Positions 15,567 through 22,773 of a DNA stretch of 31,556 bases are shown in pieces (positions within the stretch are counted from its first letter, which is position 1; each line of letters begins with the position of its first letter). The DNA is from an uncultured Clostridia bacterium. GTDB taxonomy: Bacteria; Bacillota; Clostridia; Christensenellales; Aristaeellaceae. The stretch lies in assembly GCA_934663625.1 (NCBI GenBank), contig CAKUKP010000031.1, positions 1 through 31,556 of the forward strand. The letters are read 5' to 3'. The position numbers and the translations under genes were made by a program. The notes below the pieces were generated by a model. It was not told the DNA's origin. It did no database searches and saw nothing but the letters and a program-made list of their open reading frames with translations.

Positions 15567-15586
15567 GGAGGAATCGTCCAATGTAA
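15567..15586 (+). promoter_or_regulatory. Start-stop minimal ORF (AUG-UAA) with strong ribosome site
   Basis: GGAGG at 15567-15571 is placed 9 bp before ATG 15581-15583, which is followed at once by TAA 15584-15586. The Shine-Dalgarno sequence is as good as that of any real gene here, yet the frame encodes only Met. It lies in the leader of the MATE gene, about 100 nt upstream of its true start. Start-stop elements are known to park ribosomes and alter downstream expression; a regulatory role here is inferred. Confidence 0.45.
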
Positions 15587-15623
15587 CTTGCGGAAATTCA
15601 TCAAATCATGAATCTGTTCTGCT

Positions 15624-15680
15624 GCCTTGCGGACGGGCTTTTGTCGTTTCGCACAGGCTGGCTTTTGTCTGTTTTTCTGG
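15624..15680 (+). promoter_or_regulatory. Attenuator-like hairpin and T-rich tract in MATE leader
   Basis: GCCTTGCG (15624-15631) can pair with CGCACAGGC (15650-15658) with one bulged C. A T-rich stretch follows (TTTTGTC, then TGTTTTTC to about 15678), and the MATE ribosome site lies just beyond. The decamer GGCTTTTGTC occurs twice, at 15636-15645 and 15660-15669. The arrangement could be a conditional terminator, but the stem is modest. Confidence 0.35.
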
Positions 15681-15688
15681 AGGATAAA

Positions 15689-17029
15689 ATGAAAAAAGAT
15701 ACAATTGCGCTTTCGGATCATTTTACCTATAAGCGATTGATCCGATTTACGTTGCCCACCATCGCCATGATGATTTTTACATCCATTTACGGCGTGGTGG
15801 ACGGCTATTTCATATCGAACTACGTGGGCAAAACGCCGTTCGCGGCGATCAACCTGATCATGCCGTTTATTATGATCGTCGGCGGGACGGGCTTCATGAT
15901 CGGCACCGGCGGCACCGCGCTGACGGCGAAGATACTGGGCGAGGGCAATCCCAAAGAAGCGAACAATTGCTTTTCGATGATGACGCTGTTCGCTGCGGCG
16001 CTGGGCGTCGCGCTGTCCATACTGGGTATCGTGTTCATGCGCCCCGTATCCGTGCTGCTGGGCGCGACGGAGGATATGCTGCCCGACTGCATGACCTATG
16101 GCAATCTGATGATGGCGTTCAACGTGCTGTTCATGCTGCAGAATCTGTTCCAGACCTTCCTGGTGGCGGCGGAAAAGCCGAAGCTGGGTCTGATTGCGAC
16201 GATCGCCGCGGGCTGCACCAACATGGTGCTGGACGCGCTGTTCGTGGGTGTATTTCACTGGGGCGTTGCGGGTGCCGCGTGGGCGACCGGCGTCAGCCAG
16301 CTGGTGGGCACAGTGATCCCGATGATCTATTTCATCAGTTCGAAGAAGAGCCCGCTGCGGCTGCGCTGGGTGCGGCTGCGCATTCGCCCGATTCTGTCCG
16401 CCTGCGCGAACGGATCATCCGAATTGATGAGCAATATTTCCGGCTCCGTCGTGGCGATGCTGTACAATTTCCAGCTGCTGCGATTCGCGGGCGAGGACGG
16501 CGTTTCGGCATACGGCGTGATCATGTATGTGCTGTTCATCTTCGTGGCGCTGTACGTGGGCTATGCCGTCGGCGTATCGCCGATCGTCAGTTATCATTAC
16601 GGCGCAAAGAATACCGATGAACTGAAGAGCCTGCTGCGCAAGAGCAGCATGCTGATGACGATCACCGGCGTATGCATGACGGTCGCCGCGGTGGCGCTTT
16701 CCGCGCCGCTCGCCAAATTGTACGTGGGCTACGATGCGAATCTGTACGCGCTCACCAACCATGCGATGCGCATCTATTCGGTGCATTTTGTGCTGACGGG
16801 ATTGAATATCTTTGCATCCAGCTTCTTTACGGCACTGAACAACGGTGGGGTTTCCGCCGCCATATCGTTTTTGCGCACGCTGGTGTTTCAGGCGGCTTCG
16901 GTGCTGCTGCTGCCGATGGTGCTGGGCGCGGACGGCATCTGGTGGGCGGTTACCGTGGCGGAGGTATTCGCGTTCATCATTTCCGTGTGCTTCCTGATCG
17001 GAAAGCGGAAGCAGTATAATTACTTTTAA
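15689..17029 (+). CDS. MATE family efflux transporter
   Basis: A 446-residue membrane protein with about 12 predicted helices in two homologous halves, typical of the MatE superfamily (Na+ or H+ coupled multidrug/toxin extrusion). Recognisable features are the first-helix region LIRFTLPTIAMMIFTSIYGV with a conserved Pro, 'GTGGTALTAKILGEGNPKEAN' (spread over residues about 72-92) and repeated inversions of G-A-G-rich helices. The substrate cannot be told. ATG 15689 has TGGAGG immediately upstream. An in-frame ATG at 15608 would add 27 residues but has no ribosome site, and its sequence overlaps the leader hairpin. The gene has its own consensus promoter, an unusual leader and a strong terminator, so it is an independent, probably regulated unit. 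Confidence 0.92.
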   Translation: MKKDTIALSDHFTYKRLIRFTLPTIAMMIFTSIYGVVDGYFISNYVGKTPFAAINLIMPFIMIVGGTGFMIGTGGTALTAKILGEGNPKEANNCFSMMTLFAAALGVALSILGIVFMRPVSVLLGATEDMLPDCMTYGNLMMAFNVLFMLQNLFQTFLVAAEKPKLGLIATIAAGCTNMVLDALFVGVFHWGVAGAAWATGVSQLVGTVIPMIYFISSKKSPLRLRWVRLRIRPILSACANGSSELMSNISGSVVAMLYNFQLLRFAGEDGVSAYGVIMYVLFIFVALYVGYAVGVSPIVSYHYGAKNTDELKSLLRKSSMLMTITGVCMTVAAVALSAPLAKLYVGYDANLYALTNHAMRIYSVHFVLTGLNIFASSFFTALNNGGVSAAISFLRTLVFQAASVLLLPMVLGADGIWWAVTVAEVFAFIISVCFLIGKRKQYNYF

Positions 17030-17100
17030 TGAGCTGCGCGGGGAAAGGCGGGGGAAAGCGTTTCTTGCATACCTGCGCGGGTTTTGCGGCAAGGGGTTCT

Positions 17101-17144
17101 CTCCCTCAGTCACCTGCGGTGACAGCTCCCTCGTCAGAGGGAGC
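17101..17144 (+). repeat. Intergenic palindromic repeat element (two nested hairpins)
   Basis: Two hairpins lie side by side: GTCACC/GGTGAC (17109-17114 with 17118-17123, 3-nt loop) and GCTCCCTC/GAGGGAGC (17125-17132 with 17137-17144, 4-nt loop). A further CTCCCTC at 17101-17107 can compete for the same GAGGGAG arm. The sequence resembles CTCCCTCAG...GACAGCTCCCTC dispersed palindromes that I associate with gut Clostridia genomes. It sits in the 205-bp gap between two convergent genes. Confidence 0.6.
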
Positions 17145-17182
17145 CGAAAGCGCACGAATTGTACGGCACCTATCAATAATTT

Positions 17183-17226
17183 GGGCGGTTCGCTGGATGT
17201 TTCAGCGAACCGCCCTTTGTATTTTG
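17183..17226 (+). terminator. Strong terminator after MATE gene
   Basis: A perfect 13-bp stem pairs GGGCGGTTCGCTG (17183-17195) with CAGCGAACCGCCC (17203-17215) across a 7-nt loop, followed by TTTGTATTTT. It lies between convergent genes; on the minus strand no T-run follows, so it mainly serves the plus strand. Confidence 0.9.
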
Positions 17227-17233
17227 ATTTGCC

Positions 17234-20200
17234 TTATTCGGCATCCGGCGATGCATCGTAATAGCAGCAGCGGCGGATGGTGTAGCCGCCGTCGCGGTAG
17301 TATGCCACGCCGCGCATGGAACAGCTTACGGTGTTGATCCCGTATTCGCCGCCGCCCTGTTCCAGAATCATCATCTGAGTTCTGGCGGCGTTGGTGTAGT
17401 ACAGGAACATAACTACGTGGTGTCCGGAATCGTTGATCAGATCGCCGGGGCGCAGATCCTTCCAGTTCGATACATCGTAATAATAGCTGCTTGTGGCGAT
17501 GTTTCTGGTGGTGTATGCGCCGCGATTATCGCTAACGCCCCACAGGCACATGGATACGAAGGCGGAACAATCGTTGCCGCAGTAGGTGCCGTTCTTCAGA
17601 TTATCGCGGTTCAGGCGGTAACCGCCGTTGCCCAGCGAGGTATACCGCTTTTCGGACACCAGCTTATCCACGTTGTAGACGCGGTTGGTTTGCGTATACG
17701 CGGGGCCGAAGTACACGATTTTCGGTTTGAAATCCTTCGCACCGTTTTCGGAATTGGCGGCCTTCCAGTACGGCTGGGTGGTTTTGGTATCCCACGGGAA
17801 GCGGTACATCGAAAATCCGCGCGCGATATCCGCCTTGCGCGCGCCGTATTCCCATTCGGAAAACGCGCCCTGCATGTACAGCATTTCCAGTTCTTCATTG
17901 GCGGATTCCTGTACATCGGAAATATCATCCAATATTTCGTTCATATGGCGCATCAGCGCATTGTAATCGCTGGTGACGCTCAGATCCAGATCGGAATAAT
18001 CGATGCGGCGCTCCGGAATTTTCAGGCAGCGCTTCGTGGTCAGCACCACCAGCGTAAAGCTGAGCACAAGTTCGGGGTTGCGCTGGGATGTGGCTGTGAT
18101 CGTGACATAGCCGTAGGATACGCCTGTGACCAGACCGGTAACGGGATCGACCGTGGCGATGCCGCTGTCGGAGGACGACCAGACGATATCCGGCTGCGCG
18201 GTTTCCGGTTCGTATACGATCTGAAGCTGCACGCTGTTTCCGACGATCAGCGAAGCCGGCGGAAAGCCCTCCGCCCATGCGAGCGATGTGGGCATCAGCG
18301 AATCATATACATTCAATTCCGCGCTGGCGGTAAGATCGTTGTGCGTGGTTACGGTTACGGTGGTTACGCCAGTTTTCAGCGGGCGCACCGTGCCATCCGG
18401 ATCGACGGCGGCGATGGTTTCATCCAGCACCTGATAGGCAAAGGACGCTTCGCAGCCTTCGTTGATCACGGGCTGCAGAACGGTGGGCGTTTCCGCGCTG
18501 ATATCGATCAGATAGCTTTCCTGATCGAAACCAACGAAGGTCGGCGCGTTCAAAACGGTTACGGTGCAGAAGGCCTCCGCGCCGCTGCCGGATGCGCGCA
18601 CGCGAATGCGCGCCGTGCCGAATGCTTTGGCGGTCAGCGTGCCGTCCGCATCCACGGATACGATGTCCGGCGCATCGGATTTGTAGGAATAGGCGCACAT
18701 CGATTCCGCGGGCGTATTGACGATGTGAATCAGCTTCGCGGATTCGCCCATGCCGATGGACACCGAATCGGGATCGCAGGCGATTGAATCGGGCGCGGGA
18801 TAGATCGATACGGTGCAGCTGTCGATTTTCGCGCCGAGATCATCGATCAGGCGCAGCGTCGCATCCGTCTTTGCATCCACCGCGAGCGCGGACAGGATCA
18901 CGCGATCCGTGCCGGAGGCGTCGCGCTCAACGGACAGAACGCGCAGGTGATCGCTGTCGCTCTCCACCGTATAGCTGCCGCCGTAATCATCGCCGTGCAG
19001 CACGTTTATGGTCAGACGCATGCCCTCGCCAACTTGGAAGGCCTTTTCCTCAAACGTGGGTGTGCCGTTCTGAATCGCGACGGTTACGGTGATCGAAGCT
19101 GTTTTGCGGTTGTGGGTGGAAACAGAAATCAGAACCGTTCCGGCAAAGCCGCCTTCCACGACGCCATCCTCGCTCACGCTGGCGATGGTATCATCCATGG
19201 AGGAATAGGTAAGCTGCGTTTTCGCCGATTCGGGCACCAGCGTAAGTCCCGCGTCGCGCAGATCAAATCGCTCGCCCACGCCGATGCGAAGCTCGCTCAT
19301 TTTAAAATAGATCGATTCGGGCGCGTTCGTTACGATTACGCGGCAGATGGCAACGGCTTCGGGATTGTTCTTCGCCGTGGCGGTGATTACCGCGCATTGA
19401 TCGCCCTCGGTAACGACCTTCGGGGTCAGCGCGCCGCTGCGGCGATCCACCGCGACGATTGCGGGATCGCTGCTTTCATAGATGAAATCGCACATTTTGC
19501 CATCGGCGCAGCGCGCCTGCACGGCGCGGCCGGTTTCGCCAATGCCGACCTCGATCAGCTGATCCGCTTCCGCGAAATATACCTCGCCAGCGTGCGGCGC
19601 AGGATAGATATCCACGGGCAGCGCCGCGATCACTGCGCCGTTTGCGTCCAGCACGTTAATGCGCGTATGCGACGCGCGCTCTGCTGCGGCGGCGGAAAAG
19701 GTAACCACGTCGCCCAGCGCGTCCTCATGGATGGAATCGATCGCAATCATGCCGGTATCGTATTCCAGCGTGTACAGATTGGCGCAGTCCTCCGGCCAGG
19801 AAATGCGGAAGCTGGCGCTTAGATTTTCGCCGATGGATAAGGATGCGGGGGATACCGATACCGCGCCGCCCGAAGCGAGCACGCGCACGGTCATCGTGCA
19901 GCTTGCGCTGTTGTAGGCGCGCGCCGTGATCGTGGCGGTTCCGCAGGCGTTGGCGGTCAGAATGCCATTTTCATCGATGGACGCGCAATCGGGATCGCTG
20001 CTTTCAAATGTGCAGCTTAAGCCGATGGCGGCGGCGCTCGGCAGCGCCGCGATGCGCGCGTTCAGATCGGCGCGCTCACCCTGCGCCATGCGGATCGATT
20101 CGCTGGTGAAGCGGATCGACTGGGGCGCGGCGTGTACGCGCACGCGGCACTCGGCGCGCACGGCGGGATTGTTCTTATCGCAGACGGTGATCGTGAGATA

Positions 20201-21490
20201 AGCATCGTCCGCAGTCGCGGCGTTTGCCTGCATCGCGCCGGTGGCTTCATCGATGGAAAGCGTTTCGGGATCGGACGATGTATAGGCGAATTCGCAGTAT
20301 CTGTCCTGCGCGATCTGCGCGCGTAGAACGGATTCGGTATCGCCCAGCCCCAGAGCATACGCATCGCTTTCAAAGTAGATATCGCCGATTTCAGGGGCGG
20401 GCAGCACTTCGATCTGTGCCGTGCCCAGCACATCGCCCGCTTCGTTTACGGCGCGCAGCTGCGCGGTGCGCGGCGCGGTTACGGATTTCGCGGTGTACGT
20501 ATATATATCCGTTTCGGAAGCGGTGATTTCGATGGCGGATGCATCGTATTCCAGTTCATAGGCGCTGAAATGACCCGCTTCATGAGCGATGGTGATCGTG
20601 CCCTGCATGCGCGCGCCGATTCTGGCGGGCGCGGCGATGGTCAGAAACGTATCCGGCTCCAGCGCTTCTACTGCGATGGGCAGGATGGCTTCCTGCGTAT
20701 CCATCAGATCGGATGCTTTCGGCGCGGGATCGATTTCCGCTTCGGGCGCGTTCTGCGGTACAAATTCGCAATCGATGGGCAGCAGCAGATGGCGGCGCGC
20801 GGTATCGGCGTATTCTACATCATCCGCTTCGGCGCACGTATCCAGATAGGCTTCGATTTCCGTATCGGGATCCATCGGGCGCAGGCTGTCCGCGTCCATC
20901 CAGCATACGATTACTTCTTTATTATCCGAGTTCAGCGTGTAGAGCGTCACCTTCAGGCGATCATAGCGCGCGCCCGCGTCTGTGCGGCTCAGCACCCATA
21001 CCGCGCCGCGGGAGAGCCGCGCGATAATTTCCGCGTCCGCGCCCGCCGCATCCCATGCGGCTGCGTTCGATCGGGTGATCATGGCGTAGCCTTCGCGAAA
21101 TTCGGGGCTGTGATCCGCGGTTTCGGCGTAATCGATGGCCGGTTCGGAATCGATCTGCGCATTTTCGATCGGTTCCTCCGTCGCCTGCGGCGCTTCGGTC
21201 GGTTCCGGATCGGCATCGGGCGTTTCCGCGGGAAGCGCTGCATTCGGCGTGGGTTCCGGCGTGATCTCCGGTTCCGGTTCCGGCTCCGGGGTCGCTTCGA
21301 TTTCCGCGGGCGGATCGGTTGGCACCTCCACGGGGGCTTCTTCAGCGGGCTCCTCAGAAGATTCTTCGATCGTTGTTTCTTCGATTTCCTCCGCGCCCGC
21401 GGCGGTATATACATATGCATCGGGCGCGCTGCCCGCGATCAGAACCGCGCACAGGGAAATCAATAATAAACGGCGTAATTTCTGCCTCAT
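17234..21490 (-). CDS. Giant secreted NlpC/P60-like protein with SH3-like and Ig-like (Big_2) repeats
   Basis: 1418 residues. A signal peptide (about 1-33) is followed by an acidic Glu/Pro/Thr linker (about 34-130), an SH3-like segment (about 135-215), then roughly 900 residues of Ig-like modules, a helical linker (about 1180-1230), and a C-terminal NlpC/P60-like papain-fold domain. That domain carries GNDCSAFV (Cys1308), SGHHVVMF (His1357) and ILEQGG as a possible third site. The likely role is a secreted cell-wall hydrolase or amidase held away from the surface by stalk modules. The Ig region is three superrepeats of three modules plus one last canonical Big_2 (ending VTGLVTGVSYGYVTITATS). 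ATG 21490 has GGAGG 8 bp upstream; ATG 21520 does not. No sortase motif is visible. The catalytic class is confident; the substrate is not known. Confidence 0.85.
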   Translation of the reverse strand: MRQKLRRLLLISLCAVLIAGSAPDAYVYTAAGAEEIEETTIEESSEEPAEEAPVEVPTDPPAEIEATPEPEPEPEITPEPTPNAALPAETPDADPEPTEAPQATEEPIENAQIDSEPAIDYAETADHSPEFREGYAMITRSNAAAWDAAGADAEIIARLSRGAVWVLSRTDAGARYDRLKVTLYTLNSDNKEVIVCWMDADSLRPMDPDTEIEAYLDTCAEADDVEYADTARRHLLLPIDCEFVPQNAPEAEIDPAPKASDLMDTQEAILPIAVEALEPDTFLTIAAPARIGARMQGTITIAHEAGHFSAYELEYDASAIEITASETDIYTYTAKSVTAPRTAQLRAVNEAGDVLGTAQIEVLPAPEIGDIYFESDAYALGLGDTESVLRAQIAQDRYCEFAYTSSDPETLSIDEATGAMQANAATADDAYLTITVCDKNNPAVRAECRVRVHAAPQSIRFTSESIRMAQGERADLNARIAALPSAAAIGLSCTFESSDPDCASIDENGILTANACGTATITARAYNSASCTMTVRVLASGGAVSVSPASLSIGENLSASFRISWPEDCANLYTLEYDTGMIAIDSIHEDALGDVVTFSAAAAERASHTRINVLDANGAVIAALPVDIYPAPHAGEVYFAEADQLIEVGIGETGRAVQARCADGKMCDFIYESSDPAIVAVDRRSGALTPKVVTEGDQCAVITATAKNNPEAVAICRVIVTNAPESIYFKMSELRIGVGERFDLRDAGLTLVPESAKTQLTYSSMDDTIASVSEDGVVEGGFAGTVLISVSTHNRKTASITVTVAIQNGTPTFEEKAFQVGEGMRLTINVLHGDDYGGSYTVESDSDHLRVLSVERDASGTDRVILSALAVDAKTDATLRLIDDLGAKIDSCTVSIYPAPDSIACDPDSVSIGMGESAKLIHIVNTPAESMCAYSYKSDAPDIVSVDADGTLTAKAFGTARIRVRASGSGAEAFCTVTVLNAPTFVGFDQESYLIDISAETPTVLQPVINEGCEASFAYQVLDETIAAVDPDGTVRPLKTGVTTVTVTTHNDLTASAELNVYDSLMPTSLAWAEGFPPASLIVGNSVQLQIVYEPETAQPDIVWSSSDSGIATVDPVTGLVTGVSYGYVTITATSQRNPELVLSFTLVVLTTKRCLKIPERRIDYSDLDLSVTSDYNALMRHMNEILDDISDVQESANEELEMLYMQGAFSEWEYGARKADIARGFSMYRFPWDTKTTQPYWKAANSENGAKDFKPKIVYFGPAYTQTNRVYNVDKLVSEKRYTSLGNGGYRLNRDNLKNGTYCGNDCSAFVSMCLWGVSDNRGAYTTRNIATSSYYYDVSNWKDLRPGDLINDSGHHVVMFLYYTNAARTQMMILEQGGGEYGINTVSCSMRGVAYYRDGGYTIRRCCYYDASPDAE

Positions 21491-21592
21491 TAAGGTTCCT
21501 CCAGATACAATAAATCCCAATTATTCACCTTATAGTATACCGCTTGATTTTAAACAGGGTATGACAAAAAATCCATATTTAAAAAAATATTC

Positions 21593-21621
21593 ATGCAAAC
21601 GGCGGTAAAATACGTTATAAT
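21593..21621 (+). promoter_or_regulatory. Probable promoter for araD
   Basis: The -10 TATAAT at 21616-21621 is perfect. The -35 at 21593-21598 (ATGCAA) is weak, at 17-bp spacing. It is 28 bp from the araD start. Confidence 0.5.
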
Positions 21622-21648
21622 GAAGAAAAACAATGGGAGGTATGCAGC

Positions 21649-22344
21649 ATGCTGGAGAAGTTGAAGCAGGAAGTTTTTGAAGCCAACATGGAATTGCCCC
21701 GCCGCGGGCTGATTACCTATACGTGGGGAAACGCCAGCGGACGCGATGCGGAAACGGGTTATTTTGTGATCAAGCCCAGCGGCGTGGATTATGATGTTCT
21801 GCGCCCGGAGGATATGGTGGTTATGGATTTGGAGGGCAATGTGATCGAAGGACACTATCGTCCCTCGTCCGATACGCCCACGCATATCGAACTGTACAAA
21901 AAGTATCCGGAAATCGGCGGCATCGTGCATACGCATTCGCCGGAGGCGACCGCATGGGCGCAGGCGTGCCGCAGCATTCCGCTCTACGGCACCACGCACG
22001 CGGATTATTTCTATGGCCCGATTCCCTGTACGCGCAGTCTGACCAAACAGGAAATCGACGAAGCCTATGAAAAGAACACCGGCGTTGTGATCATCGAAAC
22101 CTTCAAACAGGGTCACATCAACCCCGTATACACCCCCGGCGTGCTGTGCGCAAACCATGGCCCGTTCACCTGGGGCAAGGATGCGGCGCAGGCGGTGTAT
22201 CATGCCGTGGTGCTGGAGGAGGTCGCCCGCATGGCGACGCGCACGGAGATGATCAATCCCAACGTGCAGCCCGCGCCCGATTCGATTCGCGATAAGCATT
22301 TCTTCCGCAAGCACGGCGCAAACGCCTATTACGGGCAGAAATAA
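21649..22344 (+). CDS. araD: L-ribulose-5-phosphate 4-epimerase
   Basis: Zinc-dependent class II aldolase-fold enzyme that interconverts L-ribulose 5-phosphate and D-xylulose 5-phosphate, linking arabinose catabolism to the pentose phosphate pathway. The 231-residue protein matches E. coli AraD along its whole length: TWGNASGRD near the N-terminus, KPSGVDYDVL, SSDTPTH (Asp75), GGIVHTHS (His94, His96), GTTHADYFYGPIPCTR and CANHGPF (His170), and the tail HGANAYYGQK. The four metal-ligand positions of AraD are all present. ATG 21649 has GGGAGG at 21635-21640. No araA, araB or arabinose transporter lies in the window, so it appears as an isolated gene; a role with ascorbate or other pentulose phosphates is an alternative. 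Confidence 0.94.
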   Translation: MLEKLKQEVFEANMELPRRGLITYTWGNASGRDAETGYFVIKPSGVDYDVLRPEDMVVMDLEGNVIEGHYRPSSDTPTHIELYKKYPEIGGIVHTHSPEATAWAQACRSIPLYGTTHADYFYGPIPCTRSLTKQEIDEAYEKNTGVVIIETFKQGHINPVYTPGVLCANHGPFTWGKDAAQAVYHAVVLEEVARMATRTEMINPNVQPAPDSIRDKHFFRKHGANAYYGQK

Positions 22345-22416
22345 TGCACGCGGGCGGCGCGATTGCAGGATTGCGTGCAAAAACTTTTGCTTTGCGGAAA
22401 AATTTTCAAAAAGCTA

Positions 22417-22445
22417 TTGACAGGCGCGCGGATGTATGATAAAAT
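22417..22445 (+). promoter_or_regulatory. Sigma-A promoter driving the T-box leader
   Basis: TTGACA (22417-22422), an exact 17-bp spacer, TAAAAT (22440-22445). Transcription should start near 22452, at the first bases of the T-box Stem I. Confidence 0.88.
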
Positions 22446-22451
22446 CACCCC

Positions 22452-22729
22452 AATATCGCAGAAGGGAACAAAAGTAATCATGCGGTCTGGCAAAGAGAAG
22501 CGCCGGCAGGTGGAAGGCGTGCAGACGGTGGTGAAAAGCCTTCCCGGAGGTGCGCACCGAACGGATCGATGAATCGATCGCCAGTAGACTGCGCTGGGTA
22601 CGCCCATTACAGCGGGGAACAGGCGACTGTTCATGAGGTCTGCGTGCGCAAGGCGCAGATAAAATAAGGTGGTACCGCGAAGCTTCCGCTTCGTCCTTAT
22701 GAGTTTTCATCAAGGACGGAGCGCTTTTT
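22452..22729 (+). promoter_or_regulatory. T-box riboswitch
   Basis: A tRNA-sensing leader that reads whether a specific tRNA is charged. Stem I: AAAGTA (S-turn) at 22470-22475, a GAGA bulge near 22495, and a distal arm GGAAGGC/GCCTTCC with a GGTGGTGAAAAGCC-type loop. Stem II with AGTA at 22583-22586, and a Stem IIA/B pseudoknot sequence GGGTACGCCCATTACAG near 22596-22612. The T-box AAGGTGGTACCGCG is at 22666-22679. The terminator pairs GCTTCGTCCTT (22688-22698) with AAGGACGGAGC (22712-22722), with a T-run at 22725-22729. The competing antiterminator pairs ATAAGG (22664-22669) with CCTTAT (22695-22700). The variable base of TGGN is T, so the tRNA should have A at its discriminator, which argues against tRNA-Gly. 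The specifier codon was not resolved: CGG, GGA and ATC all lie near 22562-22568. Confidence 0.92.
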
Positions 22730-22773
22730 GTGTCCGTCCGAATGGGGTCACAGAAGACAAGGGGGTAGAGGGA

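Noticed and set aside
15608..15688. 27-codon N-terminal extension of the MATE protein from ATG 15608
   Set aside because: No ribosome site before 15608, the extension is not MATE-like, and TGGAGG precedes ATG 15689.
22559..22568. Assignment of a glycine (GGA) specifier to the T-box
   Set aside because: The base after GGA is T, not the usual purine, and the TGGT bulge calls for a tRNA with A73, whereas tRNA-Gly usually has U73.
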